From positions 2,976,001 to 3,040,000 of the forward strand of contig RBKR01000001.1 of NCBI GenBank assembly GCA_004835665.1: a DNA stretch of 64,000 nt, in the 5' to 3' direction. This document shows positions 23,811 to 36,215 of the stretch, piece by piece. How positions within the stretch are numbered: position 1 is the first letter of the stretch; the number at the start of each line of letters is the position of its first letter. The DNA is from Phoma sp. XZ068. Its lineage: Eukaryota > Ascomycota > Dothideomycetes > Pleosporales > Didymellaceae. The notes under the pieces are model-generated. The model was not told where the DNA came from and made no database searches. It was given only the letters and a program-made list of their open reading frames with translations. The position numbers and the translations under genes are program-made.

Positions 23811-24639
23811 GCAGATATCTGATACCAACAAATATTGGCGATCTCCAGCGATCCGCCAAACGCCACCCTGGTGCAGCACAGTCTATCTTTGGAATGAAAT
23901 ATGATATGTTTTTACATGGTGAGGCCGGTCTGCGATATGAGTACGGCGCGGTGTCTCAGTTCAGCTGATCTGAAGCAATCGCTATAGTTGCCACGATCTG
24001 ATCCTGGATGCGCACTACAGGTGTGCACACCTATCATTTCAGGGTGCTCTCGGTACGGCGTGCATGGGAAGGCGTGGACAGGTGTCGCTGAGCGACGTGT
24101 ACCAGTAGCGGCGTTTCCCGCAAACTTGTCATTGGACTATTGCTGCATGCAGGATCATGCAATCTCTCTGCGGGTCCCATGTCAAATTACTTGCGATTTG
24201 GCTGATCTTTTGCATGCAGAATCTACAAGGCTCCTGCTTCTATAGTTCGGATGTTGAGACTATGCCCGTGCGATAGGATGTCAACACAAGAATAATAACG
24301 TCGTCATGTGGCTTGACTCAGGAGGTAGTACAATCCGCCATACGATAGGTTCTGACGCAGCTAAGTCTCAAGCTGAACACAGGATGTCAGCCTGTCTAGA
24401 CTGATTCACAACTGGCAGATTGACCGGCGAAACTGCGTGCTGAATGTGGCCAGGTCAAGCAACGACATGAAACGACGTGACTGCAGATTGTTTTGGTGTG
24501 ATATTACATCTTCCAAAGGTATTGTCCGGCTTACTTTGCAACTCCATTTCTGCACGAGCTCGTACGGAAACAGCGGGTAGAAGGCGCAAATCCCATGGTT
24601 TAGCTAGTCGGGGTAACGTTGAAGTCCTTCCATCGGAAC
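23811..24639. other. Convergent intergenic region
   Basis: Lies between the 3' ends of the acyltransferase-like gene and the Zn2Cys6 regulator. No gene is seen. Confidence 0.5.
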
Positions 24640-26699
24640 TCATTGTGCTTCCATCTGCTCAAAGCTCGGATAAAGGTGAAATTCTGCGTTCCAATCGCGA
24701 GGCGTAGTAGTGTATGCATATGGATTCAGAGGGTCGATCAACTCTGATGTGGCCGCGGAATTGAAAAGATTCCAGTGGGACAAACCTCCTCCAACCTCGG
24801 TTGCGTGGCTAGGGTTCTCGTGGATAGCTGAATCACATGTAGTAGTGGCGGGTCGAGGCATTGCAAGTGCTCTCACACTTGTCTTCGAGGCGTAAACGTC
24901 CATGTACTCTTTCTTGACCGGTGCCAGAGATCTTTCATACTCCTCGAGACACCGCGTAGCAGCAGTCCACCGTTCGCGAATCGAACGGAAACACTCAGCA
25001 AAAATGTTCATCGAGTCTTCGACTTGTTCCCAAGAGTATGTGGTAAGGACCTCTTGCTTGCAAAACTGCAAGCCCTCCAGGAAGACGATCGCGCAGTAGA
25101 AGACGTGATGGCAAGGATGAAACACATATTTTATCCGCCCAGGAGCACCTTCTGCCTGTTTGAAGTAGCCTTCAGCAATCTTCACAGCGTTTGCCAACGC
25201 AATCATTCTCTGAGCTGTAGTGGGTACAGGTAAGCGTTTCGAGGGCCGGTTGAGCATGAAGTACACGTATGGCACTGCGATGTCAGAATACAGCATCATC
25301 TCTTCCCATCTTGCCAGTAGTTCTGGGTCCCGGTTCGCGTGTGCTGCAGCGTAAATCTCTTGTTGCCACTGGTGGATGCGATCAATGCAACTTTGGCCCC
25401 AGGTCTCTACAGAGTCAAACTCCTTCGGAACTGACTCATCATGCCACATGATCGAGACGAGCTCTGCTTCGATGAGTCTAAAGCTGCATATGATTCGCTG
25501 AGCGAATTTCGACACTCGGCCCTCGGGGACCGTCCCGTGCTGAGTGATGGCCGTATCGTCAATCTCCAAAGGAAACTTGACTTGAATGCCCTTGATGGGT
25601 AGGCTAGTAGGGTATAAGAATATTGAGCACACCCCAACCTCCATCTCCCATGCGCACCAAAATAAGCGCCGGCGCATGTCACGTTGGTAGTCAGAAATTT
25701 GAGAGTCGTTGGGCAATTCTTGATGAAGACCAAGGTCTATCACTGATTGGCTTATCAAACCCGTCAGAAGCCAAAGATCCGCCATACTAGGATTCAGGAA
25801 GATGTACTGCGTCAGCAGGAGGATTGCCTGCAAGCCGGCAATGTCGTTCGTTGCAACTTTGGGGATCCATTGCATGGCGCATCTTACGAGCTGGAACGCT
25901 CGCTGGTTGGCCTTCGCCACATTCTTCCGGGCGTGCGTACTCAGTGAGATGGCCATAATCATACATACGATGTACTGGTTACGGACGCAGTCTTCGCCTG
26001 ACATTGGTGCCAATTGTGGATAGATGGAGTTAAATGCTTTTGTTACTTCCGTTCGGTGGTATATCGGATATTGCGTGATTACTCGTTCAAGATAGTTGTC
26101 GAAGAGGATCTTGGCGCCATTCTCATCGGCTATCAAATCGCGGAACAGACTGATGGTCGGGGGGTTAATGATCGACCTCGGGTGATTCTCGTCGAGATCG
26201 GTAGATCCTACCGGTCCTTTCCTTGATGGTAGCTGTGTTCCCTTGACGACACATTGCAAGATCGGCCGTGCTTTCGAAACACCGAGAAAAGGGGGGGTTA
26301 TGTCTTCCATGGCTTGGTTGACAAGGCTGTCAGCAAACGCACATTTTTCTGCACCATGGTAGCTTGGGTGCGCTTCAGAAGCGTAGGAAGCAGCTGGTGA
26401 TAAATGGCCAAAGCGTCTCGACGACGATGAGCTCTGAGCTCCCTCGAGCCGCGCGATGTGAGCCTCGAGGTGATCAGCTATGCTTCGATACGGCAGAGTT
26501 GAAGCGGTCGAAGAGTCAAAGCCAACGCATCTCACACCTGCGTCTACACATCGAGTGCAGTCTGGTACCTTGAAGTCGCACTACCACGATATTAGTCTAT
26601 GATGGCCGTACAGTGAGACATGTGGGTAAGCACCGCAAGCTTTCTCTTTCTGCACCTTGCGCAAGCGAGAACACGGCGGCGCACTTTATTTTTCTGCAT
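24640..26699 (-). CDS. Zn2Cys6 transcription factor with fungal-specific regulatory domain
   Basis: Two exons, 26699-26634 and 26580-24640, give 668 residues. The intron splits the zinc cluster. Joined, the cysteines fall at 13, 16, 23, 30, 33 and 40, the canonical C-x2-C-x6-C-x6-C-x2-C-x6-C spacing. A linker and short coiled segment (YRSIADHLEAHIARLEG) follow, then a Fungal_trans domain at about 150-500 with the RRRLFWCAWEME motif. It should bind CGG-type sites as a dimer in the nucleus. It is divergent from a second Zn2Cys6 gene 509 nt away and close to a P450 and an acyltransferase-like gene, so local regulation is possible. Its target is unknown. The donor GTGCTT is weak, but the cluster spacing strongly supports this splice. 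Confidence 0.88.
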
Positions 26700-27208
26700 A
26701 GTGCAACGTGGGCGCCGCGTCTATAGTGAGACGTCGCAGGGCTCATGGCGTTATGAAGCCCCTCGTGATGGTTGTGATGATGCTGGGAACTCGAGGTCGG
26801 AGCTCAAGAATTGGGCGATGCGCGTTGGTCAGCCGAGTCGGTGTTTGGGACCGGTTAGCGCGCTCATACACCGGCAACGGTGAACGTGCTCGTTGATGTG
26901 CTTCTTAGTTTGCGGTTGTTATTCAGTCAAAGCAGCTATCCCTGCAGCTGAAGAATGCAATATTTTCAATTGAACGTGCATATACCCTTGTTGCATGCAC
27001 GCAACCAAGTGAGGGTGGCGCGTTGGCAATCCCACCTGCATTGGGCAGCGCTTGCCAGGTAAGACTCGCAGCACGGCCACCCCGTTCGTCACCTTCCCAG
27101 CTCATCACGCATCGATACTGTTACCACGTTTTGCATTTACGTCCGTAATGGCAACATACATATCTAGACTGTTGTGACCCCTAACGACTTGGGACCTTTG
27201 CTACCAAA
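26700..27208. other. Shared promoter between two divergent Zn2Cys6 genes
   Basis: 509 nt with no supported coding frame; it separates the start codons of two regulators transcribed away from each other. Confidence 0.55.
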
Positions 27209-29107
27209 ATGGCATCCAGCACCGGTAACAGCAACGCAACCGCAGTTGACTTGGACGCTGTGATTCAGGTAGGTTTTGTTAACCCAAACCTCAGCCTGCC
27301 CACTAAGGTTTGTAATAGGGCTTGCCTGCATGTAAGCGCTGCCGTGAATGCCGTCGTGGCTGCGATACACTTCTCCCGAAGTGCCGGTCAGTGCTGCTTC
27401 CTCCCGACGGCGGGCCGCATGGGCTAACAACTACAGGCAATGCACAAAAGCAGGTGTTGAGTGCGTATACCACGATCATGGTCGCGGTGCACTGGTTCCT
27501 CGCAGGTACGATGGCCCTGAGCAGACTGGACTATGTTAGAGTCTCACAGCGTGCAGTTACATATCTGAACTTGTTGATCACGTGCGGAGGCTTGAGGCAC
27601 GAAATAACTCATCCCCTGTCGCATCTGCGGACACACCTCAAAGCACAAGCTTGAACGCCGCCGTCAAACCTGAGCCAATTCTGCCAGGCACGAATCTCCA
27701 ATATGAACACCACTTTGCGTATGCAGCGGACAGCTACCGTTACCTTGGTTCAGAATCGTGTCTCTTAAAATCACCACGGTTACAGTCAACTTATGTTCGA
27801 TCTCCATTCGACGAGGAAGATGACTTTGTTCTTGAGTGGAAGTCTTCGCCGCAGAAACTCTACGAATTGGTGGAAGAGTATATGGAGAGCATGTATGAGC
27901 CTTCTCCTGAACCGTCGTCCCCAAACTATAAACTAATCAGAAGTGGCAACACATAGGCAACCAGTATACCCCATAATCGACAAATCACAGCGCTACCTTG
28001 GGTTGGATGTTCCTACAGATCTCGCGCCAGTTGAGACCTTTTCTCTAAATATGATCTATTCGATCGCATGTCACGTCATCCCCAACAGTGCAAAGCGACA
28101 GGACGCTCGAAATCTGTGGCAATCATCTGGAAAGCAGGCCCATTATCAGGCAAACTGCCTCAAATACCGCAATCTTGCTGGCAAGTTTTACAACAAGGCT
28201 ATGGACCACGTTGAAGCGGCAACTCTCGAGCCGACCATAGATACGCTCCGAGCAGTGCTTTTGATGGCTATAAACAGCTTGTTCGATCCGAAATCAGGAA
28301 ATATAGGCCAGCAGATAGCACTTGCTGCACGCATTGCTTACAGTCTTGAGGCAAAATCAGTACAAGAAGGGGCAACGCCTAGTACTGCAGAGATGCTTCG
28401 GAACATGCACATGACTATTTTCAGTATTGAAAACGAGATTGCTTCTACCCTGGACCGGCCTGCAACGTTCCCTGAACCGGTAAGTCTAGTTACTAAATTC
28501 TCGAAACGTATACCTGACATTCTGAAGGATTGGGAATTATGCTTCGATAAGACCATGCCTGCAGAGTATATGTGTTCGCTGTTTCGGTTACAGCATCGCT
28601 TCCGCAACGGCGATTCGACAGCAAAGGCGGATGTAAGAAAGCTTTTGCCGCGCCTGGATGAGAAAGCAGAGCTTCTTCCTGTTGTTCGCATTGCTCTACA
28701 TACTACAGTGTTGTTGCTGGACCCCAGCTGGGGCAGTGCATGGTGAGTGCCTCTGATTCTCGTTGATTCAGGCGTTCTGCCTTGATTTGAGAGCTGTTGG
28801 CTGACTCCTACGCGTTTCTAGGTATGTGCTCGAAGCTGTCGTGAGTCTAGGAGGCACATACACCTTTCTCACGCCACACTGGGTATACCGAGCTGGAACT
28901 ATTATTATCCAGAACATGCCTGAGATATATGAGGGCAACGTTATTCAGCTCTACTCCAATACAGTTCATGTCCTCGAACTCTCTTCCTGGAAGTGGCCCA
29001 GCTCCGCTGCCCTCAATGCATCGCTGGCTGATCTCATGACGCACATGAAGACCAAGTATAGGCCCAACTGGGCGGACAAACTTCGACTTGGAGATGTTAG
29101 AATATGA
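27209..29107 (+). CDS. Zn2Cys6 transcription factor
   Basis: Six exons, 27209-27268, 27319-27386, 27437-27505, 27557-27892, 27957-28742 and 28822-29107, give 534 residues. The cysteines at 25, 28, 35, 42, 45 and 52 form a Zn2Cys6 cluster; an extra Cys31 lies inside the first loop. A linker and coiled segment (SYISELVDHVRRLE) follow, as in many dimeric regulators. The rest resembles the fungal regulatory domain found in regulators of secondary metabolism, with helices around IDTLRAVLLMAINSLFD and MLRNMHMTIFSIENEIAS. All six exons are needed to keep the frame; the small ones carry the zinc cluster. The target genes are not known. Confidence 0.83.
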
Positions 29108-29752
29108 CCTATAAGCAAAATCTTAGCTTAAGGCTGGTCAAATACTCGCTCCCGCAATCCTCCCACGCTTCCACAATTTTTGCAAACATAACGATTCAAC
29201 GAAGAATTTTCTGAAGAAGGTGATCTAGGATAGGGGTACAAAAGGACTTGAAATACTCTGCAAACGAGTCATTCCAATCACTCGACTACGAAGAGGTGGT
29301 CAGGAAAGAGCGTCCTCTGCACACACTAAACGATAATTCCACGCTAGTATGGCATCGATAGTAGGGCTGTTACACACTGTGCAACAAGCTTTCTTCCCCA
29401 CTGGCAGACATATTACTAGCTGGCTTCCACATGATTTTCCTGGATTCTCTTCGACACCAGTATGCAACAACTTCCGGGATCCGTGTAGGAGCTTTGAGGT
29501 GAGGCAATCTACCCAGCGGACTCGCTGTCATGCGCAGAATTCTGAAAGCGAGAATTGGGAAACAACAATCAAAATGGTGGCCTGGATGAGAATATCACAC
29601 ATTAGATTTCGTGATAAAGAATGACAGACGTGAACAAGAATGACTTCAAACCTAGGAACACTGGAACCCACGACTTTGTATCGGACAAACCCCTAGGTAT
29701 GAACAAGCACCAGGGCGAATACATCAAACATTTTTAACAGTCAAGTGACAAA
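29108..29752. other. Convergent intergenic region
   Basis: Lies between the 3' ends of the second regulator and the P450. A 91-codon open frame at 29349-29624 has no domain and is not called. Confidence 0.5.
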
Positions 29753-31410
29753 TCACATCACCAGCACCTTCACCCCCGTACTCCCCCTATCCACCCCCGG
29801 CAAAAACAAGTCATGCACCATATCCACATCCCTCCTCCCACACTCAAACAACTCCATCTCAAACCTGCCCACCAGCGCCGCAAGCACTATACACATCTCC
29901 GCCCTCGCCAAATTAATCCCCGCACACTGTCTCGCCCCCCTTCCAAACGCCATCAAAAACCTCTCCAACGGCCGTCCATCCGGTGTTCTCCCCTCAACCC
30001 TCCTCCCACTGTCGTCAAGCCAGCGCGTAGGCACGAAGGAATATGAATCCGGGAACACGGTTTCGTCGTGGTGCGTGAATGGCGTGGACATACTGACTGG
30101 CGTGAACGCCGGGATAACGAAGTCTTTGTACAAAAGGGGGGAGTGCGCGAGACGCGCGTTTCGGGATGAGATACCGTAGCTTAGTCGAAGACCTTCGTTT
30201 ATTACAGCGGTGAAGTAGGGGAGTTTTTCGAGGTCGACGAGGGGTACGTGGGTTTGTGGGGTGGGCATTGCGGAGTGGAGTTCTGTGCGGAGAGTGTGTA
30301 GGGTGTCTGGGTTGGAGAGCAGGTGGAAGAGTGTTGTGTTTAGGGCGTGGGCGGTTGTGTCTAGGGCTGCGCCGACGATGATTTGGGATTCTTGGCTGAG
30401 GCGCTCGAGGGTTTTTTCTGAGGCGGGGAGGTCGCTGGTGATGAGGTCGTCGAAGATGGTGTGGTGTGCGGATTTCGTACTATCCGCACCTTCACTATGC
30501 TGTTTCACTTTCTCGTTTCGTTCGAATGCGGCCTTCACGCGCTGGTCGTTCAGCGTGCGGAAGGCGAGCATGGCGCCGTGCTCGGGGCTCATTCTCGTGA
30601 TCCATTCTTGCGGCACAGCTTTGATGATTTTGTGCAGCCAGGGTGCATGTTTGAGGATGACAGCAAACTCAGCGAACTTTTTGACTGCCTGTGTGAACAT
30701 GGGTGCAAAGTCCGGATCAGCCAGTGCATTCTGCTGGACACCCATTGAGTACTCGATGATGATATCTGCAGTCAGACATCCGAACGCATTGCCCGTTGGC
30801 AGCGGCTTCTTCTCTTTCTTGAACTCTTCGAACCGCCCGCATAGCTTCTCGACGTGCGTCCAGATCAGATCTTGCAGGCCATTTACGCGCTGTTTGGAAA
30901 AGAAGGGGGCGATAGCTGCGCGGCGGAGACGATGGTGGACGTGGTCGTCAGTACAAAAGGTCACATCGTCGTTGCCGAAGGCTCGCGTCAAGTAGCTGTG
31001 CTTATCACGAGGGGCAGAGCGCGTGTATAGTGTTTCAATGAAATCTGGGTCAGAGACGTGAAGCTCGAAAGGGTTAATGCGGACGATGGGGCCTGGGTGG
31101 TCAACGTCAGCTCAAGTTCATTGCATTCTTATACGACATTGCAAGCATGGATGATTCGCTTACCATATTCTTGGTGCATCTTTTGAATTTCAAGATAGTA
31201 TCTGCCCCATCCGAACACGTCGTAGTAGATTTCGTACCATAGCGTTACCGCTGCTAGCTTCGGACCTGGAAATTTCGACAATGGGCTGAAGTAGAGTTGG
31301 TAGATTGTATTGCAGATGAGGTATGAGCATAGCAACATAAGCGTTGCAATGATCAAATCATGAGAGTCATAATTAGAGATGCTGTTGGGCAGCACTTCTT
31401 TAAGCGACAT
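29753..31410 (-). CDS. Cytochrome P450 monooxygenase
   Basis: Two exons, 31410-31164 and 31092-29753, give 528 residues. An N-terminal membrane anchor (about 18-40) is followed by FPGPKLAAVTLWYE. The I-helix motif is AALDTT (about 324-329), the K-helix ExxR is EGLR (382-385), and the heme loop FGRGARQCAG places the cysteine ligand at 472. All key residues are intact. The N-terminus resembles trichodiene-oxygenase-like and other secondary-metabolism P450s, anchored to the ER and needing a P450 reductase. The substrate is unknown. The start at 31410 is the first true ATG; the frame upstream opens with a TTG. Its neighbours (two regulators, an acyltransferase-like gene, a transporter) suggest a metabolic locus. 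Confidence 0.92.
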
Positions 31411-31835
31411 CTCTACTTGCCGGCCTTTGGGGGATATTTTCGAGCGCACAGGAAGAAATTCGGTTCTCAACGTGGAGCCTGGCAACGGGGGAATTACTAG
31501 AACAAGGCTGACATATATACTAAACGACAGTGGGGTACCTACATGCAGATAACCCGTGCTGCAGTCAGCTTACGTTCCTTTGAGCTAGAGCATCACGCAG
31601 AATCCAATTGACAGGTTTGATATTGAAAAAGAACAAGTCATCACAATACCTGTGCCTACTACTCTTTACTCGTTCAATTATCCCGTCAATCCCGTTAGCT
31701 TTGCTGTTGAAGTCTTATCATCCAACATCAGCTCACGCTGGATGCCAGCCTCGCCGTGGTTGGCGATGGACAGGGGTAGTTCTCGGCATCACACGACTCC
31801 TTCTGTTATGAATGTAAATGTATTGCTACGCAACT
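31411..31835. other. Intergenic, P450 promoter and ENT 3' end
   Basis: 425 nt between the P450 start and the nucleoside transporter stop, both on the minus strand. No gene is seen. Confidence 0.5.
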
Positions 31836-33227
31836 CTAGATAGCCTGGGCAGCGAAGAAGCTCATGAAACTGCCCACGGTCAAACCACCCACAAGACAGA
31901 GCGACATGAAACCACCTGCCGCTTCCGCCTCATCGGCATCTACCCACTCCACGAAGCCCATCATGCAGCTGCTGCCGAGATACCCATTGGTCACTCCGAA
32001 GAGAAACTGCACAACGACCAAGTAGAAGAAGTCTGAGCTGACGGCTGCCCCATTGCCGCCTACGTTGCAGAGGAGATATAGAGGGAGGAACGCAACACGC
32101 GCGATAGAGAGGAGGAAGAGGACCTTGGGATAGGCCGTCAAGCGTATGGAGGGTATAGCAGGTCCCATGCGTCCGAGTAAGTCTCCGACGTTCCAGAATA
32201 GGAAGCCGAGGGGAATAAACGTTGCTGGCTGGAAGAGGCGTGGTGCCGATTCTGGGTCACGCACGCTGAGGATCTTCTGTGTGAAGACCGGGAAAAACAT
32301 GGTGACTACGAAGGTCAGAAACACTGCACTAGCCAGCCAGGTGAGCTTTCCGAAGAGGTGCGTCAGAGGGATGCTCTTGCGTTCGGTGGGAGCTGATGTA
32401 GCGTCTATGTCGTGCAGGCGGACTCGGGAGCTGTGAATGCGTTGGAGGTAGAAGAAGGCTAGCAACGCCAGTGCGGAGATGACTGTGGCTGTGAGGAAGT
32501 AGGCAAATGCCGAGGTGCTTGACTGCTGTGGTGTGCCATCAACATGTTCCCTTCGTGGTGGGACGGAAAGGACAGAGACGATCTGGGCAATGCAAGGCAG
32601 CACTCCAGCAATGCCCTGTCCGACCATGATCCCCTGTGTGTACTCCTCTCGACCGAAGCTTGCAACATATGCAAAGACACCGTTCTGACATAGTCCTGCT
32701 GCCAGACTTGCGCTGAGCACCATGAACATCAAGAAGGCGAAGTATACGCCAGCTGAGACACCAAGGAACAGCTTCGTAGACAGTGCCAGCAGGGTGAAGA
32801 CAACAATGTTAAGGACGAGCGAGGCAGCTATGCGGTGCGGGTAGTTTGCCCGTGCCTGGAGCTTGGTCAAGACGATCATAGAGCCGAGGTTGCCTACAGT
32901 CGATACAGACATGATGGCCGACTGGAAGTTGCGGAGGAGGTTGTCGTTGCGCTCAAAGCGGCGCTGGAAGTACGGGTTTGCGGCTAAGAACATGTTCCTA
33001 CAGGAGTCAGTACCGTCGCGGGTACATCATAGCAGCTGTACGTACCAGGCCCATAGCATAGCAACACCCAGCAGCAGGAAGACGGAGTAGGCGGTCCATG
33101 AGAAGGCAGTCTCCGAGCCCTCGATGCGCTCGCCATCCGGACGCTCAGAGCCACCCTCGAGAGGTTCATATGAGGCCTCTCGCTCCGTTTCGTGCTCGAA
33201 TATCTGGCGTATCCGTTTCAAAGACAT
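31836..33227 (-). CDS. Equilibrative nucleoside transporter (ENT/SLC29 family)
   Basis: Two exons, 33227-33046 and 32997-31836, give 447 residues. A 40-residue polar N-terminus precedes about eleven hydrophobic segments with a central polar loop (about 230-260), the ENT plan. The family signatures are visible: an Arg and Asp at the LGRMGPAIPS step, NVGDLLGR, and FGVTNGYLGSSCMM near the C-terminus. Fungal members such as FUN26 move nucleosides or nucleobases across the vacuolar or another membrane. The residues that mark ENTs are present, so it is probably active. It is divergent from IWR1 with 362 nt between the start codons. Confidence 0.9.
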
Positions 33228-33589
33228 GTTGTTGGTAGTACCTCGGAGTGAGGCGGAGATACGGGAGTGAGGCTGGTGATAAGGAGTGGACGTCTTCAGG
33301 GACAGGATTGTTCACTGTTCTGAAGAGTTGAGCAGGCAGACATGGTTAGACGGCCTTCACACTCATGTTCAACAAGGCGCAGGTGACTGGTGGAGTGTAC
33401 CATCTGATCTGCCACGTCCGAGGCGCGTACCTGCTGGCCTTGGCGACGCTAACGCCGGTGAATTGACATCACCGAGCGATCCCCCGCGGGCATGCCCCTC
33501 CAACTTTTGCATCTTTGAACGAACATACAACGGCTTTGACGTGGAGCCACCAGCAATTGGATATTCTTACATCCTCCAATACCCTCACC
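33228..33589. other. Divergent promoter, ENT / IWR1
   Basis: 362 nt with no supported gene; it should hold both promoters. Confidence 0.5.
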
Positions 33590-34594
33590 ATGTCGCAACG
33601 AGCCCCGCAGACGCTCTCTGTCAAGCGGAAACGCACCGAAGCGCCCGTCGACTCCCTCATATTCGACAACACGGTGAAGAGGCAGAGGAGCGAGGCAGAC
33701 ATCTTTTTCCGGCGACTCACAAAGCCTGGCGATACACCGCAAGATTCAGGAGCATCAACACCCACATCAGAGCGACGCTTCCACCTCGACCCCGTCTCAC
33801 GAGCCCGGTCGAAGCACGTCTTTGTCGAGCGTCACGCAGCAGCACAGCAGGAAGCGCCTGCAAATGACAAGCATGCACCAGTGCAGGAACCCGTACCACA
33901 GGAAACACCACGCCCTCGAAAACGCCCAGGCACCCGCGCAGCCTCTGTCGCCATTCCTTCAAAACCTGACCATCCATCGACCCACCGCAGCCAGCCCTCA
34001 GAACACGACGTCCGCGAACTCGAAGCCCTCTCCCACAAACTCGAACACGACGAAACACATACCCACCCCTCCCCCTCCAAATACAAGCCCAAAGCCCCCG
34101 CCCGCCGCTTCGCCGAACGCGAGCCCGAAAAAGCCGCCGCCCTCGCCGCAAAAGATGGCGAACCAGACGCCATGGACCTCGACAGCGACGACTACGTAAT
34201 CGACACCTACATCCGCGAGACGCTCATCCCGGACGCCTCGGGCAACCTCCCCACCGCCACGGGCACCGTGGGCTTCCTCGTTCTCAACGACGAAGACGAA
34301 GACTGGTGGAATGGGTCGGACACGGACGACAAGGAATTCGACACCGACGATGACGATTCTAATGCTGAGGAGTACTATGCAAATGACTACCCTGAGGACG
34401 AGCTGAGCGAGGATGATGAGTTTGGAAGGGACCCGTATAAGCCGGGGCATAGGAAGGGGAGTGATGACGAGGAGTTTAATGCGGATGATAGTGATGGTGT
34501 GCTTGGGAGTGATGAGGATGAGGATGACTTGCATTATAAAATGACTGTGCCCAAGGCGCAGCGGACGGGATACTGGGGGATGGCTGGGCAGTGA
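33590..34594 (+). CDS. IWR1: RNA polymerase II nuclear import protein IWR1
   Basis: Single exon of 334 residues. The start ATG at 33590 gives MSQRAPQTLSVKRKRTEAP; the Lys/Arg-rich stretches (KRKR, VKRQR) are potential nuclear localisation signals. The conserved Iwr1 segment starts at DYVIDTYIRE (about residue 204) and includes the acidic SNAEEYYANDYPEDE block. In yeast IWR1 binds assembled Pol II in the cytoplasm and carries it into the nucleus. The C-terminal third is very rich in Asp and Glu. Convergent with SGF73, 271 nt between the stop codons. Confidence 0.9.
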   Translation: MSQRAPQTLSVKRKRTEAPVDSLIFDNTVKRQRSEADIFFRRLTKPGDTPQDSGASTPTSERRFHLDPVSRARSKHVFVERHAAAQQEAPANDKHAPVQEPVPQETPRPRKRPGTRAASVAIPSKPDHPSTHRSQPSEHDVRELEALSHKLEHDETHTHPSPSKYKPKAPARRFAEREPEKAAALAAKDGEPDAMDLDSDDYVIDTYIRETLIPDASGNLPTATGTVGFLVLNDEDEDWWNGSDTDDKEFDTDDDDSNAEEYYANDYPEDELSEDDEFGRDPYKPGHRKGSDDEEFNADDSDGVLGSDEDEDDLHYKMTVPKAQRTGYWGMAGQ

Positions 34595-34865
34595 GGTGTT
34601 GGAGAGTAGTGGTGAGTGTAGTGGATGAAGATATACCCCAGTGAGTGTCAGACGTAGAGAATAGAGATTAGTGAGGAGGTACCTCTGTATTGGTATATTA
34701 TTGTACCCTGGACGATGAAGTGTCCATGACTAAAAGTCCCATCTCCCATCCCAATAGTAATCACAATCCGGGTATCTTGATAACGCCAAACACCCATCCC
34801 ATCCATCCCATCCCAATCCTATCGTTACAGTACCGATATCGCGGAAACAAAATCAAAACTCCACT

Positions 34866-36215
34866 CTACGACCCCCCAACACTCAGACTACTCTTCCTCT
34901 GCCCGCCAGGCCCAGGCAGCTGGCCAGGCAGAATCTGTCTCGGTCCATTACCGCTGTTGGCCATCATGCCGCTCTGCCTTCTACTCAAACTGCCCATGTT
35001 GTTGTCGAGACCCGCACTCATCGGGAATCCGCCCATGCCCGCGCTGCCAGGGAAATTCTCGCTCGTTGCGCTGGGCGGCGCGCCCATGAGTCCCAATCTC
35101 AATCCGCCCATGCCACTGCTGTCCGTTGCGCTGGGTGGGTTGCCGAAAGCGGATGCGCCTGGGGGAGCGCCGAGGGCGGAGCGGATCATGTCTTTCATGC
35201 GGATGTATTGGTATTTGGAGCGCTGGGAGACGTGGGTGAATGTTGCGAGGGGGCGGGGTCTGTGGCGTGCGAGGGCGGCCATGATGGAGTCTTTCTCCTC
35301 GTCTGAGTCGACGGCGCCCGAGGGCTCGAGGTCTTCGGGGAGGGGAGCGTTGGCATCTATTGCTGCGCCTGTGATGGTGTTAGCTATGTGAAAACAGAAT
35401 GGCAGGACGGTGCTTACGCTGCTGTTTGGCTTGATTCTTCTTCTGGTACTGCGCAAGGAGCATGTCGTAAGGCAGACTGCGTCCTGGTACTGCACGCTTC
35501 AGACCCATGCTATGGGACTTGCACGTCAGGCTGCGTGCGCAGAAGCCACCGTTCGGAAGAGGTACACCACACTGCCTTTCCACGTCCACTGGACCCTTTG
35601 GCTTCGCGCCCTTGGCCTTGGGCTCATCTTTCTTCTTCTTCTTTGCGCCTGGCTTCTCGGCATCGCCGTCGATCTTGCGCTTCTTGCCCTTCTTTGCGCC
35701 AGGCTCGAGACCCTTGATCGCAGACTTCCTGGCCCTAATATCATCATCGTCCTCGCCCTTCTCTTTCCTAAGTGCTGCGTCTTTGGCTTCCTTGGCCTCT
35801 TTCTTCTTCCTCTGTTTGTCGGCTTTCTTATTCAGACAGTCGCGGATGTGTGTTGCTGAAGCAGCGCGGAGAATGGGCCGGCGGCAGTGCTTGCACTGTA
35901 TCGTGTCGACCTTGTCGTCAAGGGGGCGGCCAGTGTGGAATCCAGCGAGCGTCTTCTCGTCGAGAGGGTTCACGACCGGCGAGCCAGTCGCGGGGGGCTT
36001 ACTATCAGCATCTACTGTTGATTAGACGCTGTTTCGGAGTTGTGCATCCTATGACATCTGGGTTGCGACATACTCTTTGCCTCACTCTCTTTCCAGTTTC
36101 CAGCCTCGGTCGGCTTGGGCGCAGCTTTCTTGATCTTGATAGTGAATTTCTTGTTTCCTGATTTGATAGCATCTTTAACGGCGCCGCCGTTCAGTAGGCC
36201 AGACCTGGAGTCCAT
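34866..36215 (-). CDS. SGF73: SAGA complex subunit SGF73 (SCA7 domain, ataxin-7 family)
   Basis: Three exons, 36215-36074, 36014-35418 and 35368-34866, give 413 residues. A zinc-binding segment has Cys88, Cys91, His103 and Cys107 (CKHC then HIRDC). A Lys-rich, probably nuclear-localising region follows (KKGKKRK, KKKKK). The SCA7 domain has Cys196, Cys206, Cys212 and His215, and ends in the RSLPYDMLLAQY motif. SGF73 anchors the histone H2B deubiquitinase module to SAGA. The C-terminus is Gly/Met/Pro-rich. The second intron's acceptor is certain; the first has two in-phase acceptors (CAG then TAG, three bases apart), and I chose CAG. The start at 36215 could miss a short upstream exon. Confidence 0.9.

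Noticed and set aside
27310..27440. A broken (pseudogene) zinc cluster in the plus-strand regulator
   Set aside because: The apparent frame breaks are three short introns; joined exons give a perfect six-cysteine cluster.
22683..33227. A penicillin-type biosynthetic cluster
   Set aside because: Only the acyltransferase-like gene fits; ACV synthetase and isopenicillin N synthase are absent from the window.
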